A stretch of 64,000 nt of DNA from Syncephalastrum monosporum B8922 (taxonomy: Eukaryota > Mucoromycota > Mucoromycetes > Mucorales > Syncephalastraceae): the NCBI GenBank assembly GCA_000697355.1, contig JNEN01001244.1, positions 186,001 through 250,000 of the forward strand, given 5' to 3'. The position numbers and the translations under genes were made by a program. The notes beneath the pieces were generated by a model. The model was not told the DNA's origin and searched no databases. It was given only the letters and a program-made list of their open reading frames with translations. Shown piece after piece: positions 56,701 to 64,000 of this stretch (the stretch's first letter is position 1; every line of letters starts with the position of its first letter).

Positions 56701-57270
56701 GTCAGGACTGCAGGAAAGAAGAGTGCACGTGCTGATTTTCATTCACAGGCCCCAACGTCGGTCATTGAGTTACTTCGGTTTAAAATAATCTACCCACTAA
56801 ATGTATCTACTACACAGTGAACGTGTTGTATGTATTACTCAAACTAGATTTATCTTGGCAAGCTATTTTGTCGAGCGATCGTATAATGTAAGCGGCGCTG
56901 GTGCGATATAATACTCACCTCAACATGTGCGGGTCAGCTTCCTTGAAGCGTTTCCTTTTCATTCACTACACAGGTCTATAGCCATGGGGAAAGCATTCCG
57001 GTTATAGGTAATATATGATACATATACATTTTATATTTATTGACTGATAGTGATATAGTGTCAGATAAAGCTAACTGGCACGAGTATTTGAATAATACAT
57101 ACAATTGGGATCGGGTAATGACAGATGGGAATATATATAGAGAGGAGCATATATAGCACAAAGGAGCGGCGGCATATATACGGAAACTACACTGCGTGAA
57201 GGAATTGCGGAAGAGGGATGTTTGATGAGAAAATGTAAAGGAATGCGTGGATATATGGAAAAGAGGCAAA
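56701..57270. other. Intergenic region
   Basis: 570 bp AT-rich DNA with TATATA runs (57,120-57,180) between two tandem minus-strand genes. Nothing further seen. Confidence 0.4.
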
Positions 57271-58985
57271 TCAGTATTCAATAAGCAGGTCTTTGGGACC
57301 TTTCCAAACACTGATTAGGACAGCGGTGGTGAGGATAACAGCAAAGCGGCACCACCGCCAGACAGCACGGAAAAACTGGCGTACGAGCCGTCTAACCCGT
57401 CCCAGAAATGACTTGGGCGCATCAGTGATCTGTTGGAGCTGGAAAGACACCGGACTGGCTCTTGGATAAAGGTCGCGGCAGGGAAAAATGTCGAAAGCGT
57501 AAGGACCTTCCTCAAAGGCTTCATCATCGTCGACATTATCACCAGTCGCACGCTGGAAGTCGTACTCGGCCAAGTCCAGGCATTTGTCGTCACTGTGCTC
57601 CTCTTCAAGCTTGTTTATGAAGCCCAGAGCTTCGTCCAAAAGCTGGGGATCAATACCACTAGCCTTGGCGAGTACGGCTTCAAAATCATTTGGCATATTG
57701 TGAAAGGCAGCCAGCGATTTTTCCGTGAAATGCGAGACGGATGAAGCTGAGGGCGAGAAGAAAATACGGCTCGGCTGATCATCGTCTTCCTCGCGCTTTT
57801 GCTTGAGCCACTCGGACTCAAGTTCGCCTAGAAGTGTGTGCCGATGATAACCTCCGTCATGGCCGTTTCCAGGGTCACCGCCGCATTCGCTTGGCACAGG
57901 GGTCGATTTCGGTGAGTATATATTGACACCTCGTTCCTTGAGCTTCTGCAATACGCCACGATGCTCTTCTAGACTTTCGTTGAGCTCAGCAATGTGCCGG
58001 AATTGCCTTTCATAGGCCTCTTGTAAGGTCTCGTAGTCGCTCTGTGTAAACTGGAACTGTTCAAACTGCTGCTTCAGCCGACGTAGATCTATGAGCGTTG
58101 TACCGAGCTTTGATTCGAGTTCTGCTTTTGTTTGAGCAACGGTTGTATTGCTGGTTTCGAGTTGTTCAATCTTAAGTAAAAGTTCCTCGACCATAGGGTC
58201 CTCCGCCTCATGGGATGAATGGGTATTCGTTGTGGCTTGGGCAGTTTCCATCCGTCTTTGACGTTGGTTCATCTCTTCGAGCTCTTGGATCTTGGTAGTC
58301 GCGATTTCTAAGTTGCTTTTCAGGGCCTCAATTTCTGCTTCGAGCTTTCTCGTTTTCTTGATGTTAGCGCGACCGGCATTCTCATGCTCAGAAATGGCCA
58401 TTTCCAGGCGTTTGGATAGCTCAGAATTTTTGCGCTCGAGTACTTCGATCATGGCTTCTCGGGTGCGATGGGAAGGGACGAAACGCATACCGTCGTCGTC
58501 GTCGTCGTCATCCTCGTCGTGATCATCGTCGTCGATACCCGAGTCGTTTTCTTCATTGGTGACTAAAGATGTGGATGGCGTAGGCAGAGGCGAGCCGTCT
58601 ACTCTGTGAGAGCGTTGCAGCAAGTCTTCATAACTTGTCTTTAGCTTGATGTTGTTCTCCAGAAGCGACTTGCCGATCTCCGCGGCAAGCATCAAATCTG
58701 TGTATACTTCACATGAGTCTACTTGCCAAGAGGCCCTGTACCTTCCTCCCAACAAATATATGTACACAACGCACCTCGTTCTTTGTCTTTAAGAGCTGAA
58801 TATGCATTTTTAAGCATAGGTATGAGTTCCGTGGACGACTTTTCCGCCATCCAAGACACCGACGATAAGAACGATGTCGTTGAAAGAGAAGGAGATGGCG
58901 GTCCAGGAAGATTCAGGCCCGAATTGTTGCCTTCCTTTGCTGAAACCGCACTGAGATCCAGTTGGCCAGGCTTCAAAGGTGTCAT
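57271..58985 (-). CDS. Tail-anchored coiled-coil protein with CC1-box and Spindly-like motifs (putative dynein-dynactin adaptor)
   Basis: Two exons give 545 aa. ATG 58985 starts MTPLKPGQLDLSAVSAKEGN. An intron after KDKER joins DLMLAAEIGKSLLENNIKLK (residues 71-90). This matches the CC1-box (AAxxG) by which BICD, BICDR, Spindly, HAP1 and TRAK bind dynein light intermediate chain; BICDR/TRAK read DL.LAAELGK/DLELAARIGQ. An Asp-rich loop (about 118-130) and a coiled coil (about 147-332) follow. HTLLGELESEW (about 358-368) fits the L-hydrophobic-x-E-hydrophobic Spindly motif that contacts the dynactin pointed end. Near the C-terminus a basic segment (LGRVRRLVRQFFRAVWRWCR) leads to one hydrophobic helix (FAVILTTAVLISVW) and about ten residues, a tail-anchor layout. 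The cargo membrane is unknown. Motif recognition is from memory, and other tethers or golgins remain possible. Confidence 0.7.
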
Positions 58986-60054
58986 TATGGAGTAAAAAAG
59001 ACAACTTTTTCAGGTTGGGGTTGGGGGGTAAACAGGATAAAGACTCAGTCAAAAAATGAAGATTCTCATTTTTCATGTCCTTTGGGAAATTCGTTTGAGT
59101 ATCACATGCTTTTTTTGCATTAGCAATCATCTCCTTTCTTAGGCTAAAAGCTTGTCGAATTCAGGCGTTTCTGGATCTGTGACACTGACGAGCAGAAATG
59201 CCACCGGAACTGACTCTTTTTATGCGTACTTCTCGCTCGAGTGGTTCGGATGCTCCGAGATTTGCCAAATGACTCCAGGAATATACTCCAAGCCTACCGA
59301 AGAACTCACATTAGCAGCCTGCTGCTATAATGGTCTCGATAGCTCCCACTTTGATACGAACAAAAAAAAGTTTTGACAAAGTCTATTCTAACAAAAGTCG
59401 TGAAAGAGTGAATGTAAATAGAAGATACCGGAGGTGGATTGGTGGGAAAGCACAGCAGACCTTGAGTTTAACAAGTGAAACCTACGTTACGCTTGGACGT
59501 TACATTATATATCTCATTTGAGACTGGAACCATTGCTATATTCTTGAAAGCGTTTCTGTTCCGACCCATGCCAGCACTTTCGCCTATCAGTTTGTTCTCC
59601 TTGATGAGTGTCACTACACAATCTCGATCATCCTCATTAGATTTTATTTGTAACACTAATCGAAGCATATGTCATGATCGGCTATCTACGAAATTATCGA
59701 TTTATGTGTCCACCCTCGTTCTGCCTGCCATAGAGCTATCAACGCTTACGTATTCGTTCCAATAAAGAATCCCCAGACTGTGCTGTCCCTTCCTCCAGTC
59801 TCTTGTCTTGCCTAACGATTCTTGTCTTGCCTAACGATTCTTGTCTCGCCTTTGGTCTCGTCCTCTCCCTGTCGAGCCACAAAAGATCCCTGTGTATATT
59901 TCAACTTCCTGGCCTATCTACACCTTCGTGGATCATAATTATCCTAGAGTCACGTCTTGCCGGGCTCTCCCATTGCTTCCTGCTACCTGTCTTGCCGTAT
60001 TTCTTAGGGATTTACCATTATTATGGTCGTCTTAATATGAAGCTCGTAGATTAG
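58986..60054. other. Intergenic region with tandem repeat
   Basis: Upstream DNA of the coiled-coil gene, followed by AT-rich sequence. A pyrimidine-rich block (59,780-60,010) carries the 19-bp tandem repeat and ends at the LINE relic. It might be an LTR remnant, but no matching partner copy is in the window. Confidence 0.4.
59801..59850. repeat. 19-bp tandem repeat, 2.6 copies
   Basis: Unit TCTTGTCTTGCCTAACGAT occurs at 59801-59819 and 59820-59838 without mismatch, followed by a partial copy TCTTGTCTCGCC. Confidence 0.9.
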
Positions 60055-62960
60055 CTCCTATCTCTTGTTCGATGTACCGGTCGGGAGAGATAACATTAAT
60101 GTTGATGTAGAGGGGTATTTGAAAGAAAAGTTGATCGATGCAGCGGATTAGGTCCTGGGGGATTCAAACTTAAATAAGCACACAGAGAGATTGCGGGGTG
60201 GACCCGATCATACAGTATGCTTTTTCCTGATCAAGCATAAGGCCAACGCTGGAGATATTTTGAAGTTGAGCCAAGTCCATCATAAGTCGTGCCAGGAACA
60301 CTTGATCAGCAATAAATCATTACGAATGAAGCTGATCTGGAAAAGACCGGTCAACCGGGGTACTACGTGAGCCATACGCCCAGGGAGGAGACGCGTGAAA
60401 TTCTTGGCATCGCAGCAGAACAGGGAAATCGGCTTCCAATTGCGGAGGAGTGCATAGTCGCCTGATTTGGTAACAAGGCGATTGAGGAGCGCAGACAGGT
60501 TGCTGCAAACCGTTGATCGATGAGGGCTTCGCGAAGGACTTAATTGAAAAGGTGTTTAGTAACGGGGTGAACTATGACAGGCAAAGGAAGGTGTATGGTA
60601 GTCCGTCCATACCGGGGCTGCTCGTATGTGGCATCCGATTTAGACTGACAAGTATTTCATCATGGTTGAAGCAGGACATCTCTCGCTGCGTCAGTGAGAC
60701 CTACGTTTGGCAAGATGGCCTGTAAACGCATTTCTTGTGCGTTACTATTAACGGGTTGCATTAAAGATAGCTCTTGGTAGAACTGATAGGGGCATTCTGC
60801 CAGACCTGATAGGTCCGAGGCTAATGTCCTATCGAGTCGCTGGAGCTGCTGGATTTGCTGGTCGTGACGTTGGCAAAGGCGTTGATGGAACCATTGGGTG
60901 GAGCGTTCGCCATGTTCTCGCCATCGCAGAACTGCTCGTAGCAGTTCCGCTTTTTGACTTCTAAAGCATTGGATTTGCGTCTCTACTTTGCGCATGTGGA
61001 CCTGTTGGGTAGGTGCGAAGGACTGTCGGCCGGGGTTCTGCGTGAGGATGGTACGTTGATTACGTAAGATTTGCAGGTGCCGGCCGGCGGTCCTGGCTTC
61101 GCGTCTGCTGTACATACTGTTGGCATAGTGTGCGGAGGGGCAGATGGGCAGCGGCGGCTTCCAGATGTTAGAAAGATATAATCCTGAGGTACCAGATGGT
61201 TGGGTCACCGGAGCCCCGGACCTTTAGGCAGTATGACGGTAATTAGATGTACCGCCGGGACATAATGGTCAGGGCGGGGTACGACTGTGACCTGTGGTCG
61301 ATGCGGTTGGTGTTTTACTCAGGTAGCGTTTTACTCAGGTACTGTGAGGAGGAAGACAATAGTAGTGCCTCTGTCGCAAGTAGCAGCACTGCTGGTGTTC
61401 GGATCGCAGTGGAGTAGGTCACACCAGTGTTGGTGTTTCCATACTTGCCATACCGGAAGGGAAGACGTACTGGGACCGATGTATGTTGTAGTGAATGCCA
61501 CCCCAAAAAAAAAAAAAAAAATTGCTGCGCGGAGGCGGACGATCAAAAGAGGTGATGACTGGATCTGTGTCAAGGAAGGTCCTCTATGTGCAGGCTGGGC
61601 AGCGGCATACAGGACATAATTGGTGAAAATTGTTGCAGTGTTCAACATTTGCAGCGAGCAAGGCACCCCGCCTGCGTTGAGTTCCAAGATAGTTGAAGCG
61701 AGAGGACTGACTATAACAAATGTGGCCACAGTGGGTGGGCCACAAGCTGGAGGAGACTTGTAGAGCCAGGTCTAGTCGTGGATATAGTGAAGGGTCGCTA
61801 GCATGCGTCTCTTGAAGACCGATAAAGTCATAGCGTAAATGATGCATGTATCGGCCAAACAAACGGTGTCGGGCCATGAGGATTTTGCGTAAACCGCGAC
61901 AATTAAAAGTTACTACGGTTACGTGGTTCACAGAAGTGCCTTTCAGCAACGGCGATCGGTCTTCGTAGAACCGAGTGGGTTTTATACGGAACTAGCTCGA
62001 CAGCGCGGTGTTTCCGCTTAGGATTGGCTTAGGATTGGCTTGGGACTGGACTGCGATACCGACAACATGACCAGAACGAGCGCGCATGTGACTGTCAGGT
62101 GAAGCTTATGTAAATAGGATCGTTCGGTGTGGTAGTAACTATACTGAACACTGTAGTCGGCGGAGTAAGCACCTTAGGGCACGTCGGGAATATCTGTTAT
62201 AGACTGTGATGGAGGATTGGGGCGAGATCATATCGACATCTATCGTGGAGTGGTTTCTGGGGTGTGCATTGATCCACTAGTTGGAGTGGACGAGTGCCGA
62301 GCTTGCATTAACTGGAGTGTGGTCGGACATTGTAGTACTGTAGAGGCCACAGTGACTGATGGTGCTTGTGTGCTATCTCGCTCTTGTTGACTTTGGAAAT
62401 GCTCTCCGGTAAGTTCGGGCGGCTTGGCTTTGAAGACACCGAACGAGGACTGGCTTGGGGACAATTGGTCACCAAATGGTCGTCTGAGTTAAAACAGTAA
62501 CGCTTTTCGCGATTCAAACGCGTCTATCGGGCTTTAAGCTTGAAGCAGGGACTCTGTGCTTCTCTTTGTTGCAGAAGTTGCAACGGAACGGCATGCCAGG
62601 CTAGCGGCCGGTAATGATACGTTAGCGCCCGCTGACATTAACTTCAATTTTAAGAACTTCAATTTCATGATTGAGGGCTTGCAAAGGGGTGTCTTTTGCC
62701 GTTCCGGCAGAAGTCTCAATCATAGCAAAGCCTTTTGAATTAAGCTGTCCTCCTGCGGAGTAGGCGCATAATTGCACATGCAAAAACATTCCCGTAGCAG
62801 CTGAGCCACTCTCGAACCATAGGTTCCAAAACGAGATGGCTACGGCGAACTTGAATTGTCTGGCATGTTCATTGATAGTCGCGATAACGCTCGATGTCTC
62901 AACCATGGCGTAGCTAGTGCCCTTAAGTTCTTGTATGTCGTTAATAGGGGTAATCATAGT
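60055..62960 (-). mobile_element. Decayed non-LTR (LINE) retrotransposon: ORF1, AP endonuclease and N-terminal RT, 3' end missing
   Basis: Order on the minus strand is that of a LINE. ORF1 remnants (62957 to about 62300) include two GFAMIETS-like segments and a CCHC knuckle (YCFNSDDHLVTNCP) whose second Cys is Ser. The apurinic-type endonuclease begins at about 61,925: VTVVTFNCRGLRK (Asn/Gly-Leu loop) then DFIGLQETHAS (catalytic Glu). The linker before RT (about 61,200-60,750) has ILRNQRTILTQNPG and ELLRAVLRWREHGERSTQWF. RT begins with FLARLMMDLAQLQNISSVGL, LDQEKAY and DLIRCIDQLFFQIPLYINI, then stops matching near 60,055. Stops and frame changes interrupt every part. No YxDD motif or 3' tail follows, so the copy is inactive and truncated at its 3' side. 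Confidence 0.78.
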
Positions 62961-64000
62961 GGGGAGACCTCAAATATTTGCGGCGGCTAGACAAGGAACC
63001 GGGCTAGAAACGTATCAGGAAGCGGCACCAGTAATAGCGTCCCGTTGTAAGGTTTTGGTAATACCTCCAAGGCACGTAACTAGCTTCGAAGTAAAAAATG
63101 TGGATAAGAAGGTAATTGATACGGCCAACCCCCTCCTACTAAATGAAGATCGATTTGAAGCACAGCCTCTGTAACGGTCTAAATACTGTAGGATGACTCT
63201 TTATGCTGACTACAACAACTCGTACATATGCATTTAGCTCAGGCAGATTGTGTATTTATATTTCTCTAGCGTCATTATCACTGCTTGCAATAAGAGTTAA
63301 ATAAGCAAAAGATCTTCCAATATGACAATACGCGTCAACGCGCGTCATAGCCAAGAATTCAGGAAGAAAGTAGCCAGAGAGGTAATGGCATCGTGTCCTA
63401 AAACGACAAATACTTATAGTGCATTTTTAAACAGATCCGTGGCCGTTGTGGTATAGGATTATCTATTTAGTAGTTGTGTCCTTGATGAGTAAGCCGTCAT
63501 TATGATATTTTATGATTGGATGTACGATTGCTTCACACATACAATATACGTGACCAAGCATCTTCAGAGGCAAACCACCCTCGGGGAGAGCTATATGCAT
63601 ACGACTTACTGTAGTCAGTATAGAGAGTCATCCTATTAGGCTACGACAGAGGCTGTGGTTCAAATCGATCCTTATTCAGTAGGGGGGGTGGCCGCAAGGC
63701 GGAGGGAGGGTATGGCCGTATCAATTACAGGGTAAGAATTACCCGAGAAAATAAAAAAGGGTAAAGTAGTGTCAAATGAAAGAAAAGGTACGAATGAGCA
63801 CCAGCAAAGTTTTGTATAAAAACGTACAAAAACAATAAGTTAGAAAGTGGAAAATGTTAAGAAAAAGATAAAAAGGTAAAAAGAGGGACGAAAAGGTAAT
63901 ATACTAGCAAGTTTATCGGGGTCATAGTTGGGAATGTAGTTTGACAATGCCGAAATGGAGTTGTGCAGACTTGTGTTTTTCGATAGTATTTTGATGCAGG
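62961..64000. other. Repeat-flanked AT-rich end of the window
   Basis: No supported gene. Contains the inverted repeat pair (next entry) and purine-rich, GT-rich AT DNA from 63,740 to the end. Confidence 0.45.
63112..63728. repeat. Inverted repeat pair (about 61-bp arms) enclosing 470 bp
   Basis: Arm A (63112-63172) reads GTAATTGATACGGCCAACC on the plus strand. Its reverse complement reappears as arm B (63646-63728), ending GGCCGTATCAATTAC. Both arms share ACAGAGGCTGTG, TTCAAATCGATC and GTAGG with only a handful of substitutions. Arm B has about 23 extra GC-rich bases (GGCCGCAAGGCGGAGGGAGG plus three) at about 63690-63712. The outward ends are GTAATTGATACGG. A target-site duplication is not clear. 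Confidence 0.78.

Noticed and set aside
59475..59765. 96-aa plus-strand open frame
   Set aside because: Ser/Thr/Leu-rich low-complexity translation in AT-rich DNA, without motif or splice support.
62917..63174. 85-aa plus-strand open frame overlapping inverted-repeat arm A
   Set aside because: It spans the LINE edge and the repeat arm, so it is likely chance; the arm copy at 63.65 kb does not preserve the frame.
63640..63680. GGTTCAAATCGATCC as a tRNA T-arm
   Set aside because: It lies inside inverted-repeat arm B, and no acceptor or anticodon arms surround it.

Overview
The window reads as nuclear DNA of a filamentous, early-diverging fungus, most likely Mucoromycota (Mucorales-like). The genes are dense, usually broken by many short GT-AG introns of about 41-70 nt with a CTAAC/CTAAT-type branch site close to the acceptor. 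Intergenic DNA is rich in poly(A)/poly(T) and pyrimidine tracts. The gene set (FANCI, importin-9, 5MP/BZW, a GNL1 GTPase, an intron-bearing Fanzor) fits an early-diverging fungus rather than an ascomycete yeast. The taxonomic call is inference; no rRNA or marker gene is present.

Positions 1-29,968 are gene-dense housekeeping DNA. On the minus strand lie FANCI (C-terminus beyond the left edge), the eIF5-mimic 5MP/BZW, importin-9 and a SET-domain lysine methyltransferase. The last is divergent from UTP18 (+), a U3 small-subunit processome WD40 protein. Then follow a mitochondrial ABC1/ADCK kinase (MCP2-like, -), a TBC RabGAP (+), mitochondrial glycine-cleavage T-protein (GCV1, +), cysteinyl-tRNA synthetase (-) with an apparent mitochondrial upstream start, an MFS-like transporter (-) and a small basic protein gene (+).

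Positions 30,000-39,100 are gene-poor and carry mobile-element signatures. A copy of the small gene's 3' end lies at 31,675-31,820. The main feature is an intact-looking six-exon Fanzor gene (33,952-37,451, minus), a eukaryotic TnpB-like RNA-guided nuclease of about 1,073 aa. It has recognisable RuvC-I and RuvC-III aspartates, the Fanzor-type alternative glutamate and a zinc finger.

Positions 39,137-58,985 return to genes, nearly all minus strand: a VHS/GAT protein (LSB5-like), a tiny COX14-like gene, a YqjM-type old yellow enzyme, a CysG-like siroheme synthase fusion, a PlsC acyltransferase, an LtrA-family membrane protein with a polyhistidine N-terminus, an orphan ORF (+), GNL1, and a tail-anchored coiled-coil protein. 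That last protein has a CC1-box and a Spindly-like motif, as in dynein-dynactin activating adaptors.

Positions 59,800-64,000 are repeat territory: a 19-bp tandem repeat, a decayed LINE on the minus strand (Gag-like knuckle, AP endonuclease, start of RT) and an inverted-repeat pair near 63.1/63.7 kb.

No operons are expected. Functional links are loose but visible: ribosome biogenesis or translation (UTP18, SET methyltransferase, GNL1, 5MP, CysRS, perhaps the small basic protein), mitochondria (MCP2-like, GCV1, COX14-like, CysRS long form), and membrane traffic (TBC, LSB5-like, dynein adaptor-like).
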